DNA of 50,435 bases from SIAJ01 sp036266155 (GTDB lineage Bacteria > Planctomycetota > Planctomycetia > Gemmatales > Gemmataceae), in the NCBI GenBank assembly GCA_036266155.1, contig DATANR010000372.1, positions 1 to 50,435 on the forward strand. The letters are read 5' to 3'. Each line of letters opens with the position of its first letter. The first letter of the stretch is position 1. The notes under the pieces were generated by a model, which made no database searches, was not told the origin of the DNA, and was given only the letters and a program-made list of their open reading frames with translations. Shown one piece after another: positions 35,901-44,245 of the stretch. The position numbers and the translations under genes are program-made.

Positions 35901-37166
35901 ATGACCGACACCATCATCTGCCCCAACTGCCATTGCGCGATCGAGGTCCAAGCAGCCGTCACAGCGCAATTGCGCGAACGCCTCCAAAAAGAACTCGAAG
36001 CCGACGTCCGGCAGAAGGAGCACGCGATCGCGGCTCGCGAACGCAACCTCAACATGCAGGAAGCGGAGTTGGCCAATACCCGCGAATCGATCGAGTGCGA
36101 GGTCCGCCGTCGACTCGCCGAGCAGCGCACGCTCGTGCAGGAAGAAGCCGAGTTGACGGTTCGCAATACGGTGGCGCACGAGGTCCACGATCTGCAGGAA
36201 GAACTGACCGGAATGCGCACGAAGGTCACCGAAATGCAGTCGGCGGAACTCGAATTGCGCAAGGAACGCCGGCAACTCGAAGACCAGAAGCGCGAGTTGG
36301 AGCTGACGGTCAATCGCACGCTCGACGCCGAGCGCGCCAAAATTCGCGACGACGCCAAGGCTCAAGCATTCGAAGAAACGCGTTTGCGTGAGGCCGACAA
36401 GGACAAGCTTGTCGGCGACCTGCGCACGCAAATCGCCGAGTTGAAACGGCGCTCCGAGGTCGGCACCGCCGTCGCCCAGGGCGAAGTGCTCGAGGTCGAA
36501 CTCGAGTCCGTGTTGCGGCAACAGTTCCCCTTCGACACCATCGAACCAGTGCCCGTTTCCTTCAACGGCGGCGACGTCATGCAGCACGTCTTCGACAGCA
36601 CGGGTCAAGCATGTGGAACGATCCTCTGGGAATCGAAACGCACCAAGTCCTGGAATGGCAACTGGCTGCCCAAGTTGCGCGACGATCAGCGGGCCGCCAA
36701 GGCACAGCTCGCAGCGCTGCTCACGGCGGAATTACCCAAGGGCACCGCGAATTTTGGCTGCATCGACGGCACCTGGGTCACCAATCGCACTTGTCTGGTC
36801 GGCCTTGCCGCTGCACTTCGTGCCGGCCTGATCGAAACCGCCCGGGCTCGCAACAGCCTGCACGGTAAGCTCACCAAGGTCGACCTCGTGTTCCAGTATC
36901 TGGCGGGTGCCGAGTTCCGCCAAAAGGTCGAGGGCATCGTCGAGGCGTTTGTCATCCTCAAGCAGGATCTCGACTCCGAAAAGCGTTCGTTTAAGCGGAT
37001 GTGGACCAAGCGCGAAAAACACATCGATCGGGCCGTCGCCAACACCGCGATGCTGTACGGCGAACTCGGCGAGCTGATCGGCACCAAACTCCCACGCATC
37101 CCGATGCTCGAACTCGACGGCTACGAAGAGCCCGACCATGTCGAAGACGAACCGGCCGTTGTTTGA
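35901..37166 (+). CDS. DUF2130 protein: zinc knuckle, long coiled coil, nuclease-like domain
   Basis: 421 residues from the ATG at 35901 (TDTIICPNCHCAIEV); an in-frame ATG at 35763 overlaps the divergent sigma-like gene and is unlikely. The N-terminus has CPNC, half of a zinc knuckle. Residues ~25-190 are a charged coiled coil (repeats such as LRERLQKELEADVRQKE, LRKERRQLEDQKRELEL). The C-terminal domain contains GTILWESKRTKSWNGNWLPK, where the E-x-K pattern after a hydrophobic strand resembles a PD-(D/E)XK nuclease core. This is DUF2130, a family of unknown function often seen near defence genes. It is convergent with the toxin pseudogene downstream. Confidence 0.8.
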   Translation: MTDTIICPNCHCAIEVQAAVTAQLRERLQKELEADVRQKEHAIAARERNLNMQEAELANTRESIECEVRRRLAEQRTLVQEEAELTVRNTVAHEVHDLQEELTGMRTKVTEMQSAELELRKERRQLEDQKRELELTVNRTLDAERAKIRDDAKAQAFEETRLREADKDKLVGDLRTQIAELKRRSEVGTAVAQGEVLEVELESVLRQQFPFDTIEPVPVSFNGGDVMQHVFDSTGQACGTILWESKRTKSWNGNWLPKLRDDQRAAKAQLAALLTAELPKGTANFGCIDGTWVTNRTCLVGLAAALRAGLIETARARNSLHGKLTKVDLVFQYLAGAEFRQKVEGIVEAFVILKQDLDSEKRSFKRMWTKREKHIDRAVANTAMLYGELGELIGTKLPRIPMLELDGYEEPDHVEDEPAVV

Positions 37167-37225
37167 GTCCATCCCTGTCGCTTTCCAACTGGGGCAGTTG
37201 CGGATGCGAAGTGATCCCGATTGGC

Positions 37226-37587
37226 TCAGCCGGACGCCGGAAGAGGTATGAACACGATGCGGTTTTCGAACTCGTCGTCGTTTGCGCAATAGGCGGCGAT
37301 GACGAGTTCTTCAATTGCCAATCCAATTGGCAGATGGTCGTCCACAATCAATATGCCGGGCATTGCAAGGCCGGCAGCCATTCGCTGATTGGCAAATCGC
37401 GGAATCGTGTTTCGGTCGTATGTGACGAACGCATATCCGTGCGCGGCTGCCCATTCCAAGATCGTCTCATCGTCTTCGGTGCGCAGGCCAACATCATGGA
37501 CGCGAATCATATCCAGGTCAGGGAGCCGGGCGAGAATGCCACGATTGATTTCCGCGGAATATGCTCATCGGTCAGAAGTTTTACCAT
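37226..37587 (-). pseudogene. DUF5615 PIN-like toxin, 5' part frameshifted
   Basis: From the ATG at 37587 the frame reads VKLLTDEHIPRKSIV and soon stops; the rest of the gene (AEINRGILARLPDLDMIRVH, DVGLRTEDDETILEWAAAHG, FVTYDR) is in another frame and continues to the stop at 37226. The length from ATG to stop is 362 nt, one short of a multiple of three, consistent with loss of one base. The T run near 37558 is the best candidate because restoring it gives DEHISAEINRG, close to the DENF-G-I-RG pattern of DUF5615 proteins. The conserved acidic residues (DE near the start, TYDR) are thus in different frames. The ATG overlaps the stop of the DUF433 gene by one base. It could be a real pseudogene, programmed shifting, or a sequencing error. 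Confidence 0.72.
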
Positions 37588-37925
37588 CAGCCAAGCCCTG
37601 GCGGCGTGCGGCGAGCGATTAACTCCGCCCGGGATGGGAATGGCGGCTGACTGGTCTCGATCTGCTCGCGAATTGCTTGAGCATCAGCTTCGCGCCGAGC
37701 GAGATACTCTTCGACCTCTGTCGTATGTCGCAGATAGTACGCGATTGCCGCATACACTTCGCCAAGGTCGAGTACATCGTACTTGGCGACGATCTGATTG
37801 GCTTGAAGCCCAGCCTTGTAGTCGTGAACGATCAGGTCCAACGTTACGCGCATGCCGCCGACGCGGATGCGGCCGTGATCGTCCATCGCGAGCGGCGGCG
37901 ATTCAGGGGCAATGGTCACCGACAT
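37587..37925 (-). CDS. DUF433 antitoxin-like protein
   Basis: 112 residues. The core RIRVGGMRVTLDLIVHDYKAG, then QIVAKYDVLDLGEVYAAIAYYLRH, is the DUF433 signature. DUF433 proteins are small DNA-binding-like antitoxins that pair with DUF5615 (PIN-like) toxins. It ends with TGATG overlapping the toxin start, as expected for such a pair. An extra C-terminal helix (EEYLARREADAQAIREQIET) follows the core. Confidence 0.8.
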   Translation of the reverse strand: MSVTIAPESPPLAMDDHGRIRVGGMRVTLDLIVHDYKAGLQANQIVAKYDVLDLGEVYAAIAYYLRHTTEVEEYLARREADAQAIREQIETSQPPFPSRAELIARRTPPGLG

Positions 37926-38042
37926 TGGATCAAAGTCCTTTCGTCCCCTGCTTCAACGGAGTTAATGGTGATTGTAACTCAGGTCGTCGATTAACTCCAC
38001 CAATCGATGCGATCAAATTGCAGCACACGAACTGAAAATTGC

Positions 38043-38088
38043 CTGTCGTACTTCGCCATCTTTGTCGGAATAAGTTCCGACACGACAG
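38043..38088. promoter_or_regulatory. Nested inverted repeats upstream of cas4-cas1
   Basis: Inner palindrome GTCGGAA (38064-38070), loop TAAG, TTCCGAC (38075-38081). It is enclosed by CTGTCGT (38043-38049) and ACGACAG (38082-38088), also a perfect inverted repeat. The whole element sits 22 nt before the ATG of cas4-cas1, whose ribosome binding site GAGGAG is at 38099-38104. It may be an operator or an mRNA structure; no -10/-35 pair is obvious. Confidence 0.45.
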
Positions 38089-38109
38089 ATTCCTTGTTGA
38101 GGAGAGCCC

Positions 38110-39819
38110 ATGCCGACCATCGCTCTCGACCTCATTCCGGTCCGTGCCCTGAATCAGGTCACCTACTGCCCACGGCTTTACTTCCTCGAATACGTCGAAG
38201 GCGTGATGCCGACGAACGAGCATGTCGAGGACGGCCTCTTCCAGCATCGCCGCGTCAACGATCCGGAACTAGAGAACAAGACGCGCAAGGACGGCGATAC
38301 GAAGCGCACACGTAGCGTGTCGCTCTCCAGCGACCGGCTCGGCATCACCGCCAAACTTGATCTCGTCGAAGAGGTCAACGGTCGCATCTATCCGGTCGAA
38401 GTCAAACGCGGCAGCGCTCCGCATGATGCCGACGGCCATCCGACCGTCTGGGACAACGACGCCGTCCAGCTCTGCGCTCAGGCGCTGCTGCTCGAAGAAG
38501 AGTTCGGCGTCGACATCCCACGCGGCGAGCAGTTCTGTGCCGGCTCCCGTGAACGCGTCGAAGTCGAGTTCAACGAACCGCTGCGGACCAAGACCCGGCA
38601 AGCGATCGCGTTGTGCCGCGAGTTGTCTGCTCGTGAAGCGCCGCCGGAGCCGCTGCCGAGCGATCAGCGGCAAAAGTGCTTCGGCTGTTCGCTCGTCACG
38701 ATCTGCCAACCGGAAGAGACGCTCTTCCAAATCAATCGCGTCGATGCCCCGCCCGAGGCCGAGCCGCCGGCCGGCATTACGCGTGTCATTCCCGGCTCCG
38801 ATGACGGCGCCGTCGTCTATCTCCAGGAGCCCGGCTCCTTCGTCGGCAAACGTAGCGAGCACCTCGTCGTCAAGAAGGACGGCGTCGAACTCAATCGCAT
38901 CCCGATGGCCGCCATCCGCCAGGTCGTCGCGTTCGGCAACGTCCAGGTCTCCACGCAAGCCATCGAGACCCTGACCGTCAATGAAATCCCCATCATCTAT
39001 ATGAGCGGCTACGGCCGGTTCATCGCGGCCGTGCAGCCGGCGCCGACCAAGAACGTCGGCCTCCGCGTCGCCCAGTTCCAGAAGTTCGCCGACCCCGTCG
39101 AAGCTCTCGCACTCGCCAAGGCCGTCGTGCGGGCCAAGCTCGTCAATCAACGGACACTGCTCATGCGCTCGCTCCGCGACGACGACGCCCGCGGCAGCGA
39201 CGAACCCGCCGCTCGCGACATGGCCGAGTTGATTCGCCGACTCGACCGCGTCACCGAAATCGAATCCGTGCTCGGGCTCGAAGGCCAGGGTGCCGCCCTG
39301 TACTTCGCCGAATTTGCACGCTTCCTGAAATCCGGCCCAACGCCCACCGGCTTTGACTTCAAGAACCGCAATCGCCGGCCGCCCACCGATCCGGTGAACG
39401 CTCTGCTCTCGTTCGCCTACGCCCTGCTCACCAAGGACTGTTTCTCGGCCCTGTGTGCCGTCGGCTTCGACCCGTACTTCGGCTTCTTCCATCAGATTCG
39501 GCACGGCAAACCGTCGCTCGCCCTCGACATCATGGAGGAATTTCGCGCCGTCATCGCCGACAGCGTCGTGCTCACGCTCATCAACAACCGCCTCGTGACC
39601 ACCGACGACTTCCTGACCTGGCGCGGCGCCTGCCAGCTCACCGAGTCCGGCCGCAAGTTGTTCTTCCAGACCTACGAGCAACGCAAGGCCACCGAAGTCA
39701 CGCACCCGGTCTACGGCTACAAGATGTCCTACGCCCGCATGCTCGAAGTCCAGGCCCGCATGCTGGCGGCCTACGTGAAAGGCGATGTGCCGCGGTATAC
39801 GGGGTTTACCGTGAGGTGA
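38110..39819 (+). CDS. cas4-cas1: Cas4-Cas1 fusion, type I-G spacer integrase
   Basis: 569 residues. Cas4 part, 1-~215: the four iron-sulfur cysteines are Cys20 (TYCPR) and Cys190, Cys193, Cys199 (KCFGCSLVTIC); the RecB-type nuclease residues are Asp84 (AKLDL) and Glu97-Lys99 (VEVKR). Cas1 part, from ~222: VKKDGVELNRIPMAAIRQVV is the N-terminal strand domain; catalytic residues are Glu391 (GLEGQG), His461 (GFFHQIRHGK) and Asp473 or Glu476 (LDIMEEFR). The fusion couples trimming of prespacers to their integration and is typical of type I-G. It is followed after 266 nt by cas2. All key residues are present, so it should be active. Confidence 0.97.
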   Translation: MPTIALDLIPVRALNQVTYCPRLYFLEYVEGVMPTNEHVEDGLFQHRRVNDPELENKTRKDGDTKRTRSVSLSSDRLGITAKLDLVEEVNGRIYPVEVKRGSAPHDADGHPTVWDNDAVQLCAQALLLEEEFGVDIPRGEQFCAGSRERVEVEFNEPLRTKTRQAIALCRELSAREAPPEPLPSDQRQKCFGCSLVTICQPEETLFQINRVDAPPEAEPPAGITRVIPGSDDGAVVYLQEPGSFVGKRSEHLVVKKDGVELNRIPMAAIRQVVAFGNVQVSTQAIETLTVNEIPIIYMSGYGRFIAAVQPAPTKNVGLRVAQFQKFADPVEALALAKAVVRAKLVNQRTLLMRSLRDDDARGSDEPAARDMAELIRRLDRVTEIESVLGLEGQGAALYFAEFARFLKSGPTPTGFDFKNRNRRPPTDPVNALLSFAYALLTKDCFSALCAVGFDPYFGFFHQIRHGKPSLALDIMEEFRAVIADSVVLTLINNRLVTTDDFLTWRGACQLTESGRKLFFQTYEQRKATEVTHPVYGYKMSYARMLEVQARMLAAYVKGDVPRYTGFTVR

Positions 39820-39841
39820 AATAGCGAACAAAACCGAGTGG

Positions 39842-39938
39842 CTTGGCAATGAAATTGCCAAGTTTCGATGCCCCTCAAAGGAGAGATTGCCAACTAAGGT
39901 TGCCAAACACATAGGGGGGGTTGGCAACCTCTGCTCGC
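39842..39938 (+). promoter_or_regulatory. Leader-like sequence between cas4-cas1 and cas2
   Basis: Three blocks match the CRISPR leader in the same order and spacing. ATGAAATTGCCAAGT (39849-39863) against ATGAAATTGACAAGT (49030-49044), 14 of 15 identical; TTGCCAACTAAGGTT (39887-39901) against TTGACAACTGAGGTT (49069-49083), 13 of 15; GTTGGCAACCTCTGCTCGC (39920-39938) against GTTGGAACCCCGCTCGC (49099-49115). The copy here also forms a palindrome CTTGGCAAT-GAA-ATTGCCAAG (39842-39862). No CRISPR repeat follows. It is either a shared promoter/operator for cas2 and the array or the relic of a second leader. Confidence 0.65.
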
Positions 39939-40085
39939 GTTTTTTGATACATGTCATTAGCAATGGAGGAGATGGGTTCAAAACGCGAAGCGCAAAATAC
40001 TAGCGCAATAGACCCCCCGAAATGGCGCCGCGCGTGACGCATTCGCGATGGCTGACAACGAAAACGGCAATGAAACGAAACGTAT

Positions 40086-40370
40086 ATGGACAGCTACATC
40101 GTCGCCTACGACATCGCCGACCCGAAGCGCCTGCGCAAAGTCGCGAAGATCGCCGAAGACTTCGGCCTCCGCAAACAATACTCGGTCTTCCTCTGCCGCC
40201 TCGGCGCCACCGACTTGGTCCGCCTGCGTGCCCGACTTTATGACGTGATCGATTTGACGAAAGACCAGGTGCTCTTCATCCCCGTGTGCGGCAAATGCGT
40301 CGAGCAAATGGACACGCTCGGCCTGCCGACCGACCCGCCCGCGGCAAGGGATGTGGTGATTGTGACGTGA
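40086..40370 (+). CDS. cas2: Cas2 spacer-integration partner
   Basis: 94 residues, the usual Cas2 length. The start DSYIVAYDIADPKRLRKVAK carries the conserved strand ending in Asp (VAYDI), followed by FGLRKQYSVFLCRLGATDLV and VLFIPVCGKC, all typical of the family. Cas2 dimers bridge the two Cas1 dimers of the integration complex. It follows the leader-like region; the upstream 147 nt do not contain a convincing Shine-Dalgarno motif. The next gene is convergent 14 nt further on. Confidence 0.95.
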   Translation: MDSYIVAYDIADPKRLRKVAKIAEDFGLRKQYSVFLCRLGATDLVRLRARLYDVIDLTKDQVLFIPVCGKCVEQMDTLGLPTDPPAARDVVIVT

Positions 40371-40384
40371 AACGGTCGAGAAGC

Positions 40385-40750
40385 TCACGGAGTCGGCGGC
40401 GTCGGTTTGCGAATACGAATGCCGCCGTGGCTAATCACCGTGAAGGCGCCGGATAGCTCAGCCTCGTGATCTTGAATTGCTTGAGACACCAGCTTGGCCC
40501 GTTGGCCGCGTCGGAGACCGGCGAGACGAATCAAGACGACGCCCGTGTGAGCGACCTTATTGTGGTAGACGAGTTCGCCGAAGTCTTTGTCTTCAGTCAG
40601 AAGGACGGCACCCGCCGCCACCGCACGGGCCAACACGTCCTGGTCCGGAGCGCCGGCGGCAATGTCCCGCATGGAGAGAACAACATGCCCGTCGATGCGC
40701 AGCTGATCGATGATGATGCCGGCAACGCTCTCGTCCATAAACAGCGTCAT
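40385..40750 (-). CDS. DUF5615 PIN-like toxin (intact)
   Basis: 121 residues. The block FMDESVAGIIIDQLRIDGHV with Asp-Glu at residues 6-7 and LLTEDKDFGELVY are the two acidic motifs of the DUF5615 PIN-like family, so the nuclease centre looks complete. The C-terminal part (GVVLIRLAGLRRGQRAK) is also typical. The start overlaps the end of the DUF433 gene by 4 nt (ATGA). It lies on the opposite strand between cas2 and cas3 and is convergent with cas2. It is probably an RNase toxin neutralised by the DUF433 protein. Confidence 0.85.
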   Translation of the reverse strand: MTLFMDESVAGIIIDQLRIDGHVVLSMRDIAAGAPDQDVLARAVAAGAVLLTEDKDFGELVYHNKVAHTGVVLIRLAGLRRGQRAKLVSQAIQDHEAELSGAFTVISHGGIRIRKPTPPTP

Positions 40751-40983
40751 GAGACGAGTTCGCGGAAAGGATAAACGACATCGGACCGGACGGCCTGCCC
40801 GCCAAAGCGGACGGCCGCCAAGATGGCCTCGCGGGATAGATGGGGATAATCGGCGAGCAGATCATCAATCGACTCGCCGGCCCCCATCTTTTCGAGGATC
40901 AGTTCGACGCTGATCCGCGTCCCCGCAACCACCGGCCGGCCGCCGAGAATCGCGGGATCGGAAATGATGCGTGGTTCAGACAT
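40747..40983 (-). CDS. DUF433 antitoxin
   Basis: 78 residues from the ATG at 40983; a longer frame from 41061 has no better start. RIISDPAILGGRPVVAGTRI, then ISVELILEKMGAG and DLLADYPHLSREAILAAVRF, is a textbook DUF433 domain. Coupled to the DUF5615 toxin gene by a 4-nt overlap. The 272 nt between this start and cas3 should contain both the promoter of this pair and that of cas3, which is divergent. Confidence 0.88.
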   Translation of the reverse strand: MSEPRIISDPAILGGRPVVAGTRISVELILEKMGAGESIDDLLADYPHLSREAILAAVRFGGQAVRSDVVYPFRELVS

Positions 40984-41255
40984 GGTGAAACTCACGAAGG
41001 CCGTGAACGCCGATGCGGCAACACGGCGATGATTCGCCGAATGGATTCTATCGCCGATCACGACGGTGGAAAAGCGCGGAACAGCGATGAAACGCCCAAA
41101 CCGCGTTGATCGAAAAATCCGAACTACGGAGATTGCACAACACTTGGAGCCGGGTTAGCATTCTTCCCATTCCATCAAGAGACACGAAGTCAATCGCCTG
41201 AACGGAGAGGCTGCGCGCTGGATCGGCTGACTGTGCATCGACCACTGGAGTGACA

Positions 41256-43811
41256 ATGAACGCCCTCGACTTTGACACGACATTCCAAGCATTAACGGGC
41301 AATCCGCCGTTTCCATGGCAGCAAGCGCTTTATCAGCGATTTATCGCCGGGGACATTCCCGCATCTTGCAACCTGCCGACAGGTCTCGGCAAGACGTCCG
41401 TCATCGCCATTTGGCTCATTGCTCAGACAAATCGTCCTGACGTAATGCCGCGACGGTTGGTGTATGTCGTCAACCGTCGCACGGTCGTCGACCAAACGAC
41501 GGATGAGGTTGAACACTACATCGAACAGAAAGTCCCCGGCATTCGGGACTTTGCAATCAGCACCCTTCGTGGCCAATTCGCCGACAATCGCGAATGGTCT
41601 GCCGACCCGTCTAGGCCAGCAGTGATCTGTGGCACCGTGGACATGATTGGGAGCCGACTGCTCTTCAGCGGTTATGGCGTTGGCTTCAAGTCCAAGCCAC
41701 TTCATGCGGGTTTCCTGGGACAAGACGTGCTGCTGGTCCACGACGAGGCGCATCTGGAGCCGGCGTTCCAGACATTGCTGGATGCAATCGAGAAGGAACA
41801 ACGGAAAGGACGAACGCCGGACTATCGCCCAATGCGCGTGATGGAATTGACGGCCACTTCGCGAGGCGGCGGCGAGGTCTTTGAACTGACTCCGGAGGAG
41901 AAGCAAGGTAATGTGCCCGTCGTAAGCGACCGGTTATTTGCCAAGAAGGCGGTTAAGCTAATTCCAGCCGAGCGCGCGAAGGTGGCCGCGAAGATCGGCG
42001 AATTGGCGCTACGGCATAAGGACAACGACAAGGCCGTGTTGATCTTCGTTCGGACCATTGAGGATGTGAACTCGGTTCGAGCCGTACTAACGGAAAAGAA
42101 CAAGGGAGTGAGCGCGGACAGAGTCCAAATGTTGACGGGTACGCTTCGTGGATGGGAACGAGATCAACTCGCCGCGTCTGACCGCATTTTTGCCCGTTTC
42201 ATGCCCCGACCAAAGGTCGAGCCGACGAAAGGCACGGTCTACCTGGTCTGTACTTCGGCAGGCGAGGTGGGTGTTGACATCTCCGCCGACCACATGGTTT
42301 CTGACCTCACCACGCTTGACAGTATGGCCCAGAGATTCGGTCGTGTGAACCGTCGCGGCGGCGGAGCCGCCGAGATCGACATCGTTTACGAGAGCGATCC
42401 CGATTCGAAGAAAAAAGACGAGCCGCTGGAAAAAGCTCGGTGGGCAACATTGGCCCGACTCCGTGGCCTACCATCGTGCAGTTGGATTGCCGACCGACTT
42501 GAGGCCAGTCCCCAAGAAATCGGCCGGCTGATTCGCGGAATGTCCGACGAGCAGCGGAAGGCAACTTTCGCTCCCGAGCCGACCTATCTGGATACCTCCG
42601 ACATACTGTTCGACGCGTGGGCACTCACGACCATTCGCGGCAAACTGCCCGGTCGACCGATAGTTGAGCCGTACCTGCATGGAATCCGCGACTGGGAACC
42701 GCCCGAAACGCATGTTGCATGGCGCGAAGAAGTCGCCGTGCTGGACGAGGAATTGCGTCGGTCCTACGGTCCGGCCGATTTGCTTGAAGACTATCCGCTC
42801 AAGCCGCACGAGTTGTTGCGGGAACCGAGCTATCGCGCATTCAAGCATTTTGAATTGACCGCCAAACGTCATCCAGAGGCATCCGCTTGGCTTGTCGATG
42901 ACGATGGAACTGTCAAGCTTCTGAAGCTCACTGAACTGGCCGATAAGGACGAGAAGGAACGCATCGAGGGAAAGACCGTGTTGCTTCCTCCGGGCGTTGG
43001 CGGCCTCGAAGGCGGCATGCTGGCCGGCAATTCACCATCAGCGAATGACATTGCCGACGAGTGGTACGAAGACAAAGAACAGACCCAGCACCGACGCCGG
43101 CGAGTTTGGAACGACGATTCGGAACTCGACAACAAGACAAAAGGCATGCGGCTGATTCGACAGATCGAAATCCAAAGCGACGACGACGATATGGGGAGCC
43201 GTTCATGGTGCTGGTTCGAAATCCCGAGAGACGGCGACAGCGATGGTTCGAAAGGGAACCAAAAGCCGGTCCTGTGGTGTGTTCACGTTAAAGACGTGGT
43301 CGACCGAGTCAAAGACATCGTGTCGGGGCTACCCTTGTCGGATGAACTCAAGGACGCAATTGTCATCGCGGCCGAATTCCACGACCACGGAAAGCAGCGC
43401 AAGCTATTTCAGGCCGTCCTCGGCAACAACGACTCCAACCTTGTGCTTGCCAAGTCGGGAAAACGCGGCGGCCGCGTCGCCGAACTCTATCGCCACGAGT
43501 TTGGTTCGCTGAGGGATATTCAATTGGCAGACAAGTTCACAGGCCTGTCGCCAGAAATGCAGGATCTGGTCCTTCATTTGATTGCCGCGCATCACGGCCG
43601 CGGGCGGCCACATTTTCCCAAAGACGAAGTCTTTGATCCGGACTCGAAAGGTACCGAAGATTCGGCGATCGCCGCCGAGGTTCCGCGGCGATTTGCGCGG
43701 CTCCAGCGCAAGTACGGCCGGTGGGGCTTGGCCTATTTGGAATCGTTGTTGCGGGCAGCAGATTATGCCGCGAGTGCGAAGCCGTCGGCATTCGTGGAGG
43801 ACGCGAAATGA
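41256..43811 (+). CDS. cas3: Cas3 helicase-nuclease with C-terminal HD domain (type I-G)
   Basis: 851 residues from the ATG at 41256, with CTGGAG just upstream; a GTG at 41250 is a weaker start. Helicase motif I is TGLGKT (42-47), motif II is DEAH at 163-166, the segment TSAGEVGVDISADHMVSDLT holds motif V and AQRFGRVNRRG is motif VI. The HD nuclease lies at the C-terminus: AEFHDHGKQRK (His709-Asp710) and LIAAHHGRGRPHF. HD after the helicase is the order known for type I-G Cas3. It degrades target DNA recruited by the Cascade complex. It stops 11 nt before the 3' end of the toxin pseudogene on the other strand. Confidence 0.95.
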   Translation: MNALDFDTTFQALTGNPPFPWQQALYQRFIAGDIPASCNLPTGLGKTSVIAIWLIAQTNRPDVMPRRLVYVVNRRTVVDQTTDEVEHYIEQKVPGIRDFAISTLRGQFADNREWSADPSRPAVICGTVDMIGSRLLFSGYGVGFKSKPLHAGFLGQDVLLVHDEAHLEPAFQTLLDAIEKEQRKGRTPDYRPMRVMELTATSRGGGEVFELTPEEKQGNVPVVSDRLFAKKAVKLIPAERAKVAAKIGELALRHKDNDKAVLIFVRTIEDVNSVRAVLTEKNKGVSADRVQMLTGTLRGWERDQLAASDRIFARFMPRPKVEPTKGTVYLVCTSAGEVGVDISADHMVSDLTTLDSMAQRFGRVNRRGGGAAEIDIVYESDPDSKKKDEPLEKARWATLARLRGLPSCSWIADRLEASPQEIGRLIRGMSDEQRKATFAPEPTYLDTSDILFDAWALTTIRGKLPGRPIVEPYLHGIRDWEPPETHVAWREEVAVLDEELRRSYGPADLLEDYPLKPHELLREPSYRAFKHFELTAKRHPEASAWLVDDDGTVKLLKLTELADKDEKERIEGKTVLLPPGVGGLEGGMLAGNSPSANDIADEWYEDKEQTQHRRRRVWNDDSELDNKTKGMRLIRQIEIQSDDDDMGSRSWCWFEIPRDGDSDGSKGNQKPVLWCVHVKDVVDRVKDIVSGLPLSDELKDAIVIAAEFHDHGKQRKLFQAVLGNNDSNLVLAKSGKRGGRVAELYRHEFGSLRDIQLADKFTGLSPEMQDLVLHLIAAHHGRGRPHFPKDEVFDPDSKGTEDSAIAAEVPRRFARLQRKYGRWGLAYLESLLRAADYAASAKPSAFVEDAK

Positions 43812-43822
43812 ACCGCCAAACT

Positions 43823-44245
43823 CTAAAGGATGGTCGCCTTCAGGCCGGCGTAACGGGCGAAGCCCTTGTCGAAAGTAACCAACTCGTAGTTGCCGGCAAC
43901 GGCGAACGCCGCAAGGTAAGCGTCGGTCCAGGTCTTCGGTGCGAACTGTGCCAGTTGAGTGAATCACCGCCATGTCGCCTCCAGACCCGGCGGCTCGTCG
44001 GCGAGCGCAATTTGGGGAAGGCCCCGAACCCGATCGTAAAGATTCCAGGCGCCAACTTGGTCGAGAGCGTCCGCCGGAAAAGCCTGTGCGTTGTTCGCCA
44101 ATCGCAGGAACCCGAGTTGAGTGACGCGGCAGAAAAAACAGAGACTTGTTGCTGGCAAGCCATTCAACCACGTGCGCGCGGGCAAGTAATGCACGTGCGA
44201 CTGAAAGTTCATCGCGACCCAGACGTTGACGTCAGGAAGGAACAT
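43823..44245 (-). pseudogene. vapC: VapC-type PIN toxin with in-frame stop codon
   Basis: 141 codons from ATG (44245) to TAG (43823). The frame begins FLPDVNVWVAMNF (first PIN Asp) and continues CRVTQLGFLRLANNAQAF to GLEATWR, where TGA at 43964-43966 stops it at codon 94. Past the stop the same frame gives FTQLAQFAPKTWTDAYLAAF and LVTFDKGFARYAG, the conserved PIN C-terminus with the other two Asp residues. A single base change (for example CGA to TGA) explains the break. The truncated product would lack most of the active site. The start overlaps the antitoxin gene by 14 nt. It lies convergently between cas3 and csb3. Confidence 0.9.

Noticed and set aside
38269..39981. 570-codon frame antisense to cas4-cas1
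   Set aside because: Exact antisense of a firmly identified gene in GC-rich DNA; no domain, and the cas gene explains the codon pattern.
41133..41161. Possible promoter before cas3 (TTGCAC, 17 nt, TAGCAT)
   Set aside because: Only 3 and 4 of 6 positions agree with the consensus; such matches are common by chance, and the planctomycete consensus is uncertain.
43404..44171. 255-codon minus-strand frame across the cas3 end and the toxin region
   Set aside because: It is antisense to the HD domain of cas3 and out of frame with the PIN gene; the PIN frame with one stop codon explains the region better.
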